This document shows, in pieces, positions 7,426 to 13,994 of a DNA stretch of 25,608 bases. A program made the position numbers and the translations under genes. The DNA is from a virus, in IMG/VR virus record IMGVR_UViG_3300035034_000844, positions 1 through 25,608 of that record, one strand, 5' to 3'. Below the pieces are notes generated by a model. That model saw only the letters and a list, made by a program, of their open reading frames with translations, searched no databases and had not been told where the DNA came from. The number at the start of each line of letters is the position of its first letter. Positions within the stretch are counted from its first letter, which is position 1.

Positions 7426-7576
7426 GAAAAATAAAAATTATGCCAACACAGGCAAAATTGTTGTGATTGAGGGGAAATCATACCCCTTATTGAAGACTAC
7501 GGAGAAGATGGTTTTCTATATGATAGAAGACGAAATCAAACGTACTAAAATTGATAAGGTCGAGTCAGTAAAATGA
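7418..7576 (+). CDS. hypothetical small protein, 52 aa
   Basis: A short frame from ATG 7418 to TGA 7576 that starts inside the end of the preceding gene and ends in an ATGA overlap with the next start. This chain of overlaps supports translation. The product begins MIEKNKNYANTGKIVVIEG and ends in a Lys/Glu-rich helix. No family recognised. Confidence 0.6.
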   Translation: MIEKNKNYANTGKIVVIEGKSYPLLKTTEKMVFYMIEDEIKRTKIDKVESVK

Positions 7577-7788
7577 TTGATTGCCCAGAGTGTGACGCTA
7601 AAGGTCATAAAGGTGTATTTTTTAAGAAGATATGTGAACGGTGTGATGGCCGTGGTCAATGTGATGATTGTGATCATAATTGGCGTCCTGAAGGTGATTT
7701 TTATGCTGATTGGTGGGTATGTACAAAGTGTGATCGAATAGACACTCAACGACCAAAACCAAAAAAAGGGGAACGAATTTATTACTAA
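7573..7788 (+). CDS. DnaJ-type zinc-finger-like protein, 71 aa
   Basis: CPECDAKGHKG, CERCDGRGQC and CDDC/CTKC are cysteine-glycine repeats like the CxxCxGxG modules of DnaJ. Two zinc sites are likely. It lacks a J domain. It is the last gene of the operon from 6959; a late-promoter octamer follows 5 bases after its stop. Confidence 0.72.
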   Translation: MIDCPECDAKGHKGVFFKKICERCDGRGQCDDCDHNWRPEGDFYADWWVCTKCDRIDTQRPKPKKGERIYY

Positions 7789-7792
7789 AGTT

Positions 7793-7800
7793 TATAAATA
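7793..7800 (+). promoter_or_regulatory. T4-type late promoter
   Basis: Exact TATAAATA followed by CC. No protein gene lies directly downstream; it faces the structured stretch 7806-7985. Confidence 0.6.
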
Positions 7801-7805
7801 CCAGT

Positions 7806-7985
7806 GGACGGTTCGGGGATTTTCCTTAAAAAATCCCTTTGTGCAGAGACTCCCTACTGAGTCAGCCCATAGGATGAGGGCAATTATATCATCCCCAACC
7901 CCCCTTAACAGCGGATTCGCTGTTGATATAAGGTTTTTTTCTGACCCTTTTTTTTCCTAACAAGAATAAAAAAGGGTCTTTTGTT
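7806..7985 (+). ncRNA. candidate late-expressed structured RNA
   Basis: About 180 bases between a late promoter and a terminator with no convincing ORF. Successive perfect hairpins: GGGATTTT/AAAATCCC (7816-7823/7830-7837), GGATGA/TCATCC (7872-7877/7889-7894), AACAGCG/CGCTGTT (7907-7913/7918-7924), then the terminator GACCCTTTTTT/AAAAAAGGGTC (7943-7978) with a T-rich tail. It resembles no RNA family I recognise. It could also be only a stack of terminators between transcription units. Confidence 0.35.
7943..7985 (+). terminator. rho-independent terminator, likely bidirectional
   Basis: GACCCTTTTTT (7943-7953) pairs with AAAAAAGGGTC (7968-7978), followed by TTTTGTTT. The A/T tracts are symmetric, so it could work from either side. 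Confidence 0.65.
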
Positions 7986-7992
7986 TATATTG

Positions 7993-8021
7993 TTTACAAA
8001 TCCAATTCTATTTGGTAAGAT
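7993..8021 (+). promoter_or_regulatory. sigma-70-type promoter with extended -10
   Basis: TTTACA (7993-7998), 17 bp, TAAGAT (8016-8021) preceded by TGG. Transcription would start near 8028 and run through the gene-poor stretch to the terminator at 8346. Confidence 0.72.
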
Positions 8022-8345
8022 GTAGGTCATGAAGGTGAGGGTTTATTTGATGTTAGCGCTGACTGATATATAACCCTGTCCTCGGTTTTGGCCAAAGCTG
8101 GAAATTAAACGACAATCTGTTAACTAAGGAGAACGTATGAGAACTAGACTAGATATCAGAGGTTCCCCGTAGAATTACACTTATAAATGACTTTACATTG
8201 ATATAACTAAATGATGTAGCAAGTCCTTGATCGAAAGCTATGGGTCAGGAGATAACAAGGACGTAAATATAAAAAATTCTTACCCTTTCTATATAATCTA
8301 AAATAGATGAGATTATATAACTTATAGAAGATACTAGAGAAGACC
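8022..8345 (+). other. gene-poor transcribed stretch with two tiny ORFs
   Basis: No ORF of normal size. A 14-codon frame starts at ATG 8029, essentially at the predicted RNA 5' end. An 11-codon frame (MRTRLDIRGSP) at 8137-8172 has a strong TAAGGAG site 6-7 bases upstream and ends at TAG; if that codon were read through it would continue five codons as NYTYK to TGA. The hairpin GTCCTTG/CAAGGAC (8223-8229/8256-8262) lies further on. Options are a regulatory leader, a small RNA or tiny peptides; none can be chosen from sequence. Confidence 0.35.
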
Positions 8346-8384
8346 AAGAAGGGATGCTATAAATAGATAGTATCCCTTCTTTTA
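8346..8384 (+). terminator. strong terminator with TATAAATA in its loop
   Basis: AAGAAGGGATGCTAT (8346-8360) pairs with ATAGTATCCCTTCTT (8367-8381), a 15-bp stem with one G-T pair, followed by TTTATTT. The loop region contains the late-promoter octamer TATAAATA at 8358-8365. Confidence 0.8.
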
Positions 8385-8396
8385 TTTGGTAATTTA

Positions 8397-8404
8397 TATA
8401 AATA
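8397..8404 (+). promoter_or_regulatory. T4-type late promoter
   Basis: Exact TATAAATA, 33 bases before the start of the acidic-protein gene at 8437. It follows another copy at 8358. Confidence 0.72.
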
Positions 8405-8436
8405 CTCTTGTAATAAACACAATAGGAGTGTATGAT

Positions 8437-8838
8437 ATGGACTTACTTGAAAAAATAGATATGTTTATTGGTGAGACTTTCGCCAAGTTTGATGATGTCT
8501 TGATTAAATCAAAGAATAAAGCTGGTATGATATATTCAATATCAGGTGACAAGGTTGTTGTTAAAACTGTCTCAGGGATGATTAAGACCACAATCTCAGA
8601 TTTGAAAATGATGAGTGAAGGTGAGAGTGACGGTAAAGGATTCCCTGCCAAAAAGAAGAAAGACGATGCAGATTCAGACGAATCCGCTGAAGATAAAAAA
8701 GGTCAAGGCGAAGAAAAGGAAGATGATACTGAGGAAGACGTTGAAGACCCTGATACTGATCTAGAAAAAGAGAAGAAACAGAAACAGTTAAAAAAGAAGT
8801 CAGAATTGACTGACTACACCCCAGCTTACGAAGGATAA
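8437..8838 (+). CDS. acidic protein with capsid-targeting-like N-terminus
   Basis: Start at ATG 8437 behind AGGAG (8424-8428). The product opens MDLLEKIDMFIGE|T, close to the shared leader of the 18784-23202 cassette and ending in I-x-E, like T4 prohead-protease sites. Residues 25-60 look like a small beta domain (MIYSISGDKVVVKTV). The C-terminal half is very rich in Asp, Glu and Lys and probably disordered. The late promoter and charge suggest a head-core or internal head protein (compare the charged T4 scaffold proteins), but this is inference. Confidence 0.7.
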   Translation: MDLLEKIDMFIGETFAKFDDVLIKSKNKAGMIYSISGDKVVVKTVSGMIKTTISDLKMMSEGESDGKGFPAKKKKDDADSDESAEDKKGQGEEKEDDTEEDVEDPDTDLEKEKKQKQLKKKSELTDYTPAYEG

Positions 8839-8842
8839 GAAA

Positions 8843-8968
8843 ATGGCGAAGAAAAAGAAAAAGAGCATAGTAGAACAAATCCGGAAGCCTATTGCTCCGC
8901 CTACTATCCCCCATGATGATAAGAACAAGTACAATCGTAAGGAAAAACATAAAAAAGAATTGGAGTAA
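8843..8968 (+). CDS. small basic protein, 41 aa
   Basis: From ATG 8843 to TAA 8968, beginning MAKKKKKSIVEQIRKPIAPP and ending in a Lys-rich helix. Five bases separate it from the previous stop. The AAGGATAAGAA before the start serves as a site. Very basic, so nucleic-acid or acidic-protein binding is plausible, perhaps with the acidic neighbour. Function unknown. Confidence 0.65.
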   Translation: MAKKKKKSIVEQIRKPIAPPTIPHDDKNKYNRKEKHKKELE

Positions 8969-8978
8969 GGAGAAATAG

Positions 8979-9251
8979 ATGAATAAAGCTGAACTTGTGG
9001 ATTATGTATCAGAAGTAACAGGTGCATACAAAAAAGACGCTAAAGCTGTAGTAGATGCTGTATTAGAAGGTATAGAACGAGGTATGAAACGTGACGGTAA
9101 AGTTACTCTAGTAGGATTTGGAAACTTCATCGTCCGAAGACGTAAAGCGAGAACTGGTCGGAATCCTCAAACGGGTGCGGCTGTGAGAGTCCCACCTAAA
9201 GATGTTCCAACCTTTAAACCCTCCAAAAAACTCAAAGACTCAGTAGAATAG
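8979..9251 (+). CDS. HU/IHF-family DNA-bending protein
   Basis: A 90-residue protein matching the HU/IHF family over its whole length: MNKAELVDYVSEVTGAYKKD, then VTLVGFGNF, RxGRNPQTG and VPPKDVPTFKPSKKLKD, the beta-arm and C-terminal helix signatures. The intercalating Pro sits in the arm (RNPQTG). It bends and compacts DNA; in a phage it may aid replication, packaging or transcription. AAGGAG precedes the start and a clear terminator follows the stop. Confidence 0.95.
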   Translation: MNKAELVDYVSEVTGAYKKDAKAVVDAVLEGIERGMKRDGKVTLVGFGNFIVRRRKARTGRNPQTGAAVRVPPKDVPTFKPSKKLKDSVE

Positions 9252-9257
9252 AAATTG

Positions 9258-9285
9258 AAGACGGTTTACAAGCCGTCTTTTTTTT
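9258..9285 (+). terminator. terminator of the HU gene
   Basis: AAGACGG (9258-9264) pairs with CCGTCTT (9273-9279), then a run of T to 9285. The loop TTTACAAG contains the -35 box of the next promoter. Confidence 0.85.
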
Positions 9286-9293
9286 GATATTAT
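9265..9293 (+). promoter_or_regulatory. sigma-70-type promoter nested in the HU terminator
   Basis: TTTACA (9265-9270, in the hairpin loop), 17 bp, TATTAT (9288-9293) preceded by TGA. Start expected near 9300, feeding the clamp-loader operon. Confidence 0.7.
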
Positions 9294-9328
9294 GTATGGA
9301 AATCAAATCAAAGGAACAAATACCAAAT

Positions 9329-9583
9329 ATGTATACACAGTGTAAATACGTTGTATTAGAACAAGAAGACGGTGATCAGATCAAAACCAGAGAGAATATC
9401 TATGTTTTCCCTGCCCATGTCGTCCACAAAGTAGTAGCAAACAGAATGAGAGGCACCGTAGTGAGTGCAGGTTTCGTCAAACGAGGCACAAAGGGCAATC
9501 TATTCTGTCACGGTCGTTCTGAATCTCTAGGTGTCGTATCCAGAGAGAAAGATACTATGTTGTTAATGGAGTTATTTGCATGA
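9329..9583 (+). CDS. hypothetical protein, 84 aa, ahead of the clamp loader
   Basis: No recognised family. Two starts are possible. ATG 9296 has no ribosome-binding site and lies before the predicted RNA start; ATG 9329 has AAGGAA upstream (spacing 12) and is preferred. The core (YVVLEQEDGDQIKTRENIYV, FPAHVVHKVVANRMRGTVVSAG) suggests a small beta-rich fold. It ends in an ATGA overlap with the gp44 gene, so it is probably translated with it and may have a replication role. Confidence 0.7.
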   Translation: MYTQCKYVVLEQEDGDQIKTRENIYVFPAHVVHKVVANRMRGTVVSAGFVKRGTKGNLFCHGRSESLGVVSREKDTMLLMELFA

Positions 9584-10491
9584 ACCAAACCCCCTACGAA
9601 TTCAAGTACCAACCAAAGTCATTTGATGAAATGATTGTAGCCGAAGATATCAAACCCGTCCTCAAGAAAGCCCTTGATGAACTACCAAGTCTTATCCTAT
9701 CTGGTCCTCCCGGAACAGGTAAGGGAACATTCGTTGATATCTTGAAAGCCACGAATCCTGATATTGATATCCTTAAAATTAACTGTTCAGATTACACCAG
9801 TATCGATGATGTCCGAGACAAGGTTAAACCCTTTGCACAGGCAATCGGATTTGGTGCGCTCAAGATCGTCTTCCTAAACGAAGTTGATTACCTGTCACAT
9901 AATGGGCAAGCAATGCTCCGTGACCTGATTGAACAGACCCAGAAATACACCCGATTCATTCTGGCGTGTAACTATCCCCATAAGATCATGGACGAAATGT
10001 TCTCCCGTTGCCAACATATTGAGTTGAACAACCCACCAGCGATTGATGTTGTTAAACGTTGTTGGAGTATCCTTGACCAAGAGGGTGTCACATACAATAA
10101 GAAAACCGTTGTAGATATGATCAAATCTATCTGGACAAAGAAACCAGACGTAAGACAGGCACTAGTTGCCCTACGAATGAATGTCATAGATAATGTATTA
10201 AGAGAAAACTTTGTCTTATCAGCATCCGATGAGGTCTATGGAGAGGTCTTGAAAGGTCTGTCTGGTGGTGATCTAGAAGGTATCACAAAGACTTTGAAAT
10301 CAAATACTATAGATTATGTCCAACTTTACAGATATATTGGTGATTCTATAATGAAGGATGATATCTGGAAAAATTACGGAGTTGCTATTGAACTGGTAGG
10401 TGAACACGCTTACCGAGATAATGGTCACGCCAATAGAGAAATAAACTTTAGGCACATGTGTGTAACAATGATGAGAAGAGAGGTAATATGA
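9580..10491 (+). CDS. 44: sliding-clamp loader ATPase subunit, T4 gp44 family
   Basis: A 303-residue AAA+ ATPase that, with gp62, loads the gp45 clamp onto primed DNA. Walker A is GPPGTGKGT (about 41-49). The Walker B region reads KIVFLNEVDYL, with Asn where DExx normally has Asp. Sensor 1 is in ILACNYPHKI and the SRC arginine finger in MFSRCQHI. C-terminal helices form the collar. T4 gp44 is 319 aa. The ATGA overlaps at both ends bind it tightly to its neighbours. Confidence 0.93.
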   Translation: MNQTPYEFKYQPKSFDEMIVAEDIKPVLKKALDELPSLILSGPPGTGKGTFVDILKATNPDIDILKINCSDYTSIDDVRDKVKPFAQAIGFGALKIVFLNEVDYLSHNGQAMLRDLIEQTQKYTRFILACNYPHKIMDEMFSRCQHIELNNPPAIDVVKRCWSILDQEGVTYNKKTVVDMIKSIWTKKPDVRQALVALRMNVIDNVLRENFVLSASDEVYGEVLKGLSGGDLEGITKTLKSNTIDYVQLYRYIGDSIMKDDIWKNYGVAIELVGEHAYRDNGHANREINFRHMCVTMMRREVI

Positions 10492-10709
10492 GTAGTCAAA
10501 AACAGAGAAGACGTAACAGGAAGTTTGAGGTAACAGACGATGTGCTTCAGAAGTTACAAGAAGCGATGAACGACAAAATTAAACCTGATTACAAGGAAAA
10601 ACGAGATGGCAAAGGTAAAGGCAAAGGCAAAGGCAAAGGCAAAACCCAAGAAAAAGGGGAGTCACCTAACGGAAGTGCTGAACGCAATCAACCTCAAGGA
10701 ACCGTGTAA
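10488..10709 (+). CDS. small basic protein overlapping gp62
   Basis: A 73-residue frame starting in an ATGA overlap with gene 44 behind AGAGAGG. It begins SSQKQRRRNRKFEVTDD and ends in (GK)n repeats. Its last 104 bases are also the first codons of gene 62 in another frame, including the hexanucleotide repeat. Very basic; perhaps binds nucleic acid. The good start and coupling support it, but it could be a leader that couples translation of genes 44 and 62. Confidence 0.65.
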   Translation: MSSQKQRRRNRKFEVTDDVLQKLQEAMNDKIKPDYKEKRDGKGKGKGKGKGKTQEKGESPNGSAERNQPQGTV

Positions 10710-10992
10710 CTACAATCCTAAAGAGGTCAGTGCGTGGGTTATTTCTCTGTTTCTATCAGAAGACCCAAATCTCATTGAAATCGTTAGTGAAATGAACAAA
10801 AATCATTTCACCCTTGACGATAGGCTCATTTTCAAGTATTATGTTGAAAAAGTTCCACAGAAACGCAGATACATAAAGTTCACTAAAAAGTCACAAGAGT
10901 CCAAAGACAAAGAAGACGATGTTAAATACTTAATGGAAACGTATGGTGTCTCAAAACGTGAGGCGATACTTTCACTACAAGGAAAGGGTTAA
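10606..10992 (+). CDS. 62: clamp loader small subunit, T4 gp62 family
   Basis: A 128-residue protein. The core aligns with T4 gp62: LNAINLKEPCNYNPKEVSAW against the T4 segment around residues 43-60, and FKYYVEKVPQKRRYIKFTKK against the T4 segment with VPRGKRYGKW. Position directly after gene 44 fits. It is shorter than T4 gp62 (187 aa), missing much of the C-terminus. The N-terminus is a low-complexity Lys/Ala tail from the hexanucleotide repeat. It acts with gp44 in clamp loading. Confidence 0.85.
   Translation: MAKVKAKAKAKAKPKKKGSHLTEVLNAINLKEPCNYNPKEVSAWVISLFLSEDPNLIEIVSEMNKNHFTLDDRLIFKYYVEKVPQKRRYIKFTKKSQESKDKEDDVKYLMETYGVSKREAILSLQGKG
10608..10644 (+). repeat. hexanucleotide GGCAAA repeat read in two frames
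   Basis: About six tandem copies of GGCAAA (one variant GGTAAA). They encode Lys-Gly repeats in the 10488 frame and Lys-Ala repeats at the N-terminus of gp62. Copy-number changes by replication slippage would keep both frames. Confidence 0.85.
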
Positions 10993-10996
10993 ACCA

Positions 10997-11290
10997 ATGG
11001 AAGACGAGAAGAGTTTCAGAGAACGACTTGGGAATGATTTGAAGAATCTCAAACGAACCATTATCAAGGAAGAAGCGAAAAGTGCCTTAATGGCGATTTG
11101 TTTTGGTGCAAATGCCGTGTGTATTGCCCTGATGCCTTTTACTGTTTTCACCCTGCTTAACATTGCGGCGGCATACTTTATTCTGAAACAGTTCAAACCG
11201 ACTGTTAAGAAGCAGATTATGTACCGTGCCCACCTTGATTTCCTCAAAACAATCAAGAAGGATAAAGTCTGGACTCAGGGTGACAAATAA
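10997..11290 (+). CDS. small membrane protein, two predicted transmembrane helices
   Basis: A 97-residue protein from ATG 10997 (AAAGGG upstream). Charged N-terminus (about 30 residues), then two adjacent hydrophobic stretches (about 34-55 and 57-70) forming a hairpin, and a basic C-terminal tail. It probably sits in the inner membrane with both ends inside. It lies between gp62 and gp45, an unusual place for a membrane protein. No family recognised. Confidence 0.72.
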   Translation: MEDEKSFRERLGNDLKNLKRTIIKEEAKSALMAICFGANAVCIALMPFTVFTLLNIAAAYFILKQFKPTVKKQIMYRAHLDFLKTIKKDKVWTQGDK

Positions 11291-11306
11291 AACTCTGAGG
11301 TAATAT

Positions 11307-12044
11307 ATGAATATCAATGTAAACAACCTTCAAACGATCATTAAGAAGGCAACGCTTAACTATGTAATCCCCTCTGTTCACCTGAATGTAACAGGTCAAC
11401 AGGTAAGTTCCAAAATGAGAAGTCAGGGTAACTCTGTGGTAATCTGGTTAGATTTACCTAATGATGTTATTACAGACATCCCTGATGCCGTAGACCTAAA
11501 CTTTGACGAACCAAACGTTAATGTCAAACCGTATCTAAATCTGATTGATAATGATATCTGTCAGATTACGGTCAATGATGCCGGTCTACAGTTGAAAGAT
11601 GGTCGCCAGAAGACAAACCTGTTTTTCTGTATGCCGTCAACCGTCACCACATTTTCAGGTGATACCCCGAACGTTACACCATTCCACGAAATTGAGTTGA
11701 ATGATGAGACAAAGGGATATTTCGACAAAATTCGTAAGATCGCAGGTAAATTTGAGGTCGTATACTTCACTGTAAGGAACAATAAGTTCTACATTGAGGC
11801 AACAGACCGTTCCAATCGATACGTTAACGGAATCAGTTTTGAACTAGCTGACGTAGAATGTAATGACTTGGATATCTGTATTGAATACAAGAACTTCAAT
11901 GCTCTCCTACAGGTCATTGATAACAATTTTACAAACTTTAAGGCAAGTTTCTCTTGGCTTGAGGCTCAAGAAAGTGGTATGGTATCATTTATAAGAAATG
12001 ATGATAAAGAGAAATACTATCTTCTACAAAAGATGGATGATTAA
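11307..12044 (+). CDS. 45: DNA polymerase sliding clamp, T4 gp45 family
   Basis: A 245-residue protein with the organisation of T4 gp45 (228 aa), the trimeric processivity clamp of phage DNA polymerase, which in T4 also activates late transcription through gp33/gp55. The N-terminal segment and the alternating strand pattern fit, and the gene lies just after 44 and 62. Order here is 44-62-45, while T4 has 45-44-62. The presence of TATAAATA late promoters fits a clamp-dependent late system. Confidence 0.85.
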   Translation: MNINVNNLQTIIKKATLNYVIPSVHLNVTGQQVSSKMRSQGNSVVIWLDLPNDVITDIPDAVDLNFDEPNVNVKPYLNLIDNDICQITVNDAGLQLKDGRQKTNLFFCMPSTVTTFSGDTPNVTPFHEIELNDETKGYFDKIRKIAGKFEVVYFTVRNNKFYIEATDRSNRYVNGISFELADVECNDLDICIEYKNFNALLQVIDNNFTNFKASFSWLEAQESGMVSFIRNDDKEKYYLLQKMDD

Positions 12045-12065
12045 CTCAAACTGAAAGGGAATAAT

Positions 12066-12554
12066 ATGAAACTGTTGGAAGCAATTGAAAACAAGATTAA
12101 TGGATGGTTGTTCAAGGAAGAAATTGAGGATCATATTGCTAATAAAGGGCAAGCCCCTCAACCTTCTGATGCTGAAATGGAAGCCGAAATGAAACGGATG
12201 GAGAAAGTTCACGAAGAACAAGTTGAACTGATCAAAGCCGAAGATCATACAAACGCTCCGACACCGGCAGACATCAAACGGTATTACGGGTATCACGACA
12301 ATTTTGTAAACAATATGAAATTGTTTAAAGAAACAACTGGTAAAACTCCACCGTTTAATGTACCATCTAATCCACTTGGTATTGTTGAATTCACCGAAAA
12401 GGCACAAAACAAAGGTTGGGTGTTTTTGAGAATGTCGTGTGGTCTTCCAACAGGAGACTTGACAAAACCACGGAAACCGTGGACAATGGGTGACGGTGAC
12501 AAGGCTTGGAAAGTTGACTCCGACCCAGAGATTCACTGGAAAACAAAAGAGTAA
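12066..12554 (+). CDS. hypothetical protein, 162 aa
   Basis: No recognised family. AAAGGG precedes the start, 21 bases after gene 45. It opens MKLLEAIENKINGWLF, slightly like the leader motif of the late cassette but without a clear L-x-E site. An acidic coiled-coil-like helix spans residues 40-65. The C-terminal part is rich in Pro, Trp and Gly (PTGDLTKPRKPWTMGDG). The promoter of the ubiquitin-like gene starts right after its stop. Confidence 0.72.
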   Translation: MKLLEAIENKINGWLFKEEIEDHIANKGQAPQPSDAEMEAEMKRMEKVHEEQVELIKAEDHTNAPTPADIKRYYGYHDNFVNNMKLFKETTGKTPPFNVPSNPLGIVEFTEKAQNKGWVFLRMSCGLPTGDLTKPRKPWTMGDGDKAWKVDSDPEIHWKTKE

Positions 12555-12560
12555 AAAAGA

Positions 12561-12589
12561 TTGACATACAAGATACAAATTGATAAGAT
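12561..12589 (+). promoter_or_regulatory. strong sigma-70-type promoter of the ubiquitin-like gene
   Basis: TTGACA (12561-12566), 17 bp, TAAGAT (12584-12589) preceded by TGA. A perfect hairpin TGAACGA/TCGTTCA (12600-12606/12612-12618) falls at the start of the expected 5' leader and may stabilise the mRNA or act as an operator. Confidence 0.85.
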
Positions 12590-12645
12590 GTAACTCACTT
12601 GAACGAATAACTCGTTCACAACTTTAAACGAAATGGAGAAAGATT

Positions 12646-12867
12646 ATGGCTGAAAACACAACTCTGACAATTAACGGTTCCACTACTACCATCGCTGATG
12701 GTTCCTCTTTCCGAGACACCGTGGTTAACGCCGCACGTGACGCAGGATTGGGTAAGTTCCGAGTTATCCTGAATGGGTCTGAGATTGACCCGGCAGACGC
12801 ACCTGAGACTCTGGATGCAGGTATGTCTCTGGAAATCCGTCCTTATGAGGTTGCCGGTTCTAAGTAA
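12646..12867 (+). CDS. ubiquitin-like beta-grasp protein
   Basis: A 73-residue protein with the ThiS/MoaD/ubiquitin-like plan: TLTINGSTTTI hairpin, helix (FRDTVVNAARDAG), FRVILNGSEID strand, AGMSLEIRPYEVAGSK end. In such proteins the C-terminal Gly is adenylated by an E1 and joined to a target. Here a single Gly is followed by Ser-Lys, so a protease, perhaps the JAB enzyme encoded downstream, would have to trim two residues. AATGGAG precedes the start; it is a single-gene transcript between promoter and terminator. Confidence 0.75.
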   Translation: MAENTTLTINGSTTTIADGSSFRDTVVNAARDAGLGKFRVILNGSEIDPADAPETLDAGMSLEIRPYEVAGSK

Positions 12868-12886
12868 TCGAAATGATTGAAGTTTT

Positions 12887-12910
12887 GGGGTTGATTATTC
12901 AACCCCTTTA
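12887..12910 (+). terminator. terminator of the ubiquitin-like gene
   Basis: GGGGTTGA (12887-12894) pairs perfectly with TCAACCCC (12899-12906) around loop TTAT, followed by TTTA. Confidence 0.8.
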
Positions 12911-12960
12911 CTTTATTCGGTCACACCAGTAACCTTTGTAGGGTATACTTGTTTTTACCA

Positions 12961-12989
12961 TTGACAACCACCACCAACATGTATAAGAT
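12961..12989 (+). promoter_or_regulatory. sigma-70-type promoter of the E2-like gene
   Basis: TTGACA (12961-12966), 17 bp, TAAGAT (12984-12989), the same boxes as the promoter at 12561. Start near 12996; AAAGGAA precedes the gene at 13023. Confidence 0.85.
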
Positions 12990-13022
12990 GTTCGTATAAT
13001 TGAAACGAAAGGAATTTGTAAT

Positions 13023-13931
13023 ATGACTGCATGGAATGTAGACACAGCAGAAGCACTAAAAACTGATATGGAATCAACCCTTGACGGTATTAATATCGAC
13101 GATGTTAAATCAGAGGGTATGACCGTCCGCATCGGTGGTAAGGTTGTCAAACTTCAATTCACAGAAGAGGTCACTCTACCCGAAGATGAAATTCGTGAAG
13201 AGTATTCCGCAAAACTCACCGAAAAACTTCAATTGATCAAAGGTATCCTCAACGAGAAAATGTCAGAAATGACATATATGGTTGAACAGAACCGACAAGA
13301 CTTTGAAGAAAAGGAACGTGAATTACAAGCTCGTCTTTCCGAGGCGAACTTGATGCCGAATATCACTTACGATCAAGCCAAAGCAGGTCTATCGGTAGTC
13401 AAGGGTCATAAAGACTATCGTGGAGATGCTGACGTAATGACTTGGTTATATCAAGGGGTGTATTGGCCGAAGTTTGTTGACTCAAAACCGATTGACCCGA
13501 AATACGCCAAACGGTTGATTTCACCTGTCACACTGGAAATTGTCACCGTCAAAGATCGTGTTCGTTCCGTAACGGTTCGTAAAACCATCGGTCTTGCCAA
13601 ATTCCGCCACTACCACTCAATGGGTGGTGATAATGACTGTTGGGGTCAATGGAGCATCCCGACTCGTTGGGCTGAACCAACGGATATCCTTGGAATCGCA
13701 CAACACGCCATGGGTGTTCTTGAAAATGTTAATACTCGTTCACCGGGTGATCAATCGCCAAGTGGTCTTCCGAGACTTAGCACACTATCCCAACACGTTT
13801 TGACGGGTGATGCCGCAAGGAACGTTGAATACACTACAAGTCGTGCAGATGAACGAGCAGGTATTGAACGGGAAACTGATCGTGGTGATCAGGAAACAAG
13901 AGGTCGAACTGGTCAGGTTTGGTCTACTTAA
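13023..13931 (+). CDS. candidate E2-like ubiquitin-conjugating protein with coiled coil
   Basis: A 302-residue protein. Residues 55-108 form a charged coiled coil. Residues 165-245 read like an E2 fold core: strands (SPVTLEIVTVKD, SVTVRKT), then HYHSMGGDNDCWGQW with His196, His198 and Cys206, the usual spacing of the HxH/HPN motif and catalytic Cys, then WAEPTDILGIAQHAMGVLE and VN, matching the W-x-P and helix after an E2 active site. The C-terminal 60 residues are polar and probably disordered. It would carry the ubiquitin-like protein as a thioester. Fold assignment is by pattern only; position between the Ubl and E1 genes supports it. Confidence 0.5.
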   Translation: MTAWNVDTAEALKTDMESTLDGINIDDVKSEGMTVRIGGKVVKLQFTEEVTLPEDEIREEYSAKLTEKLQLIKGILNEKMSEMTYMVEQNRQDFEEKERELQARLSEANLMPNITYDQAKAGLSVVKGHKDYRGDADVMTWLYQGVYWPKFVDSKPIDPKYAKRLISPVTLEIVTVKDRVRSVTVRKTIGLAKFRHYHSMGGDNDCWGQWSIPTRWAEPTDILGIAQHAMGVLENVNTRSPGDQSPSGLPRLSTLSQHVLTGDAARNVEYTTSRADERAGIERETDRGDQETRGRTGQVWST

Positions 13932-13942
13932 TCTCTCCGAAA

Positions 13943-13975
13943 AAAGGGGATTCTTAACGGAATCCCCTTTCTTTT
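13943..13975 (+). terminator. terminator of the E2-like gene
   Basis: AAAGGGGATTC (13943-13953) pairs perfectly with GAATCCCCTTT (13960-13970) around loop TTAACG, then CTTTTT. The same loop TTAACG is seen in the hairpin at 3165. Confidence 0.85.
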
Positions 13976-13994
13976 TAAAACGAAGGATAATAAA

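Noticed and set aside
8022-8345. Group I intron or tRNA in the gene-poor stretch
   Set aside because: I could not find the conserved intron core elements or exon halves flanking it, nor a tRNA cloverleaf or T-arm sequence.
8582-9027. Minus-strand ORFs opposite the acidic protein and the small basic protein
   Set aside because: Leu/Ser/Phe-rich translations of A/G-rich coding DNA; no promoter or ribosome site.
12066-12554. Another capsid-targeting leader (MKLLEAIENKINGWLF)
   Set aside because: No L/I-x-E site follows at the right distance and no late promoter precedes it, so it was not counted in the cassette.
12024-12578. 184-codon minus-strand ORF opposite the gene at 12066
   Set aside because: Composition (Phe, Val, Cys-rich) is that of an antisense shadow, with no ribosome site; the plus-strand gene has one and follows gene 45 directly.
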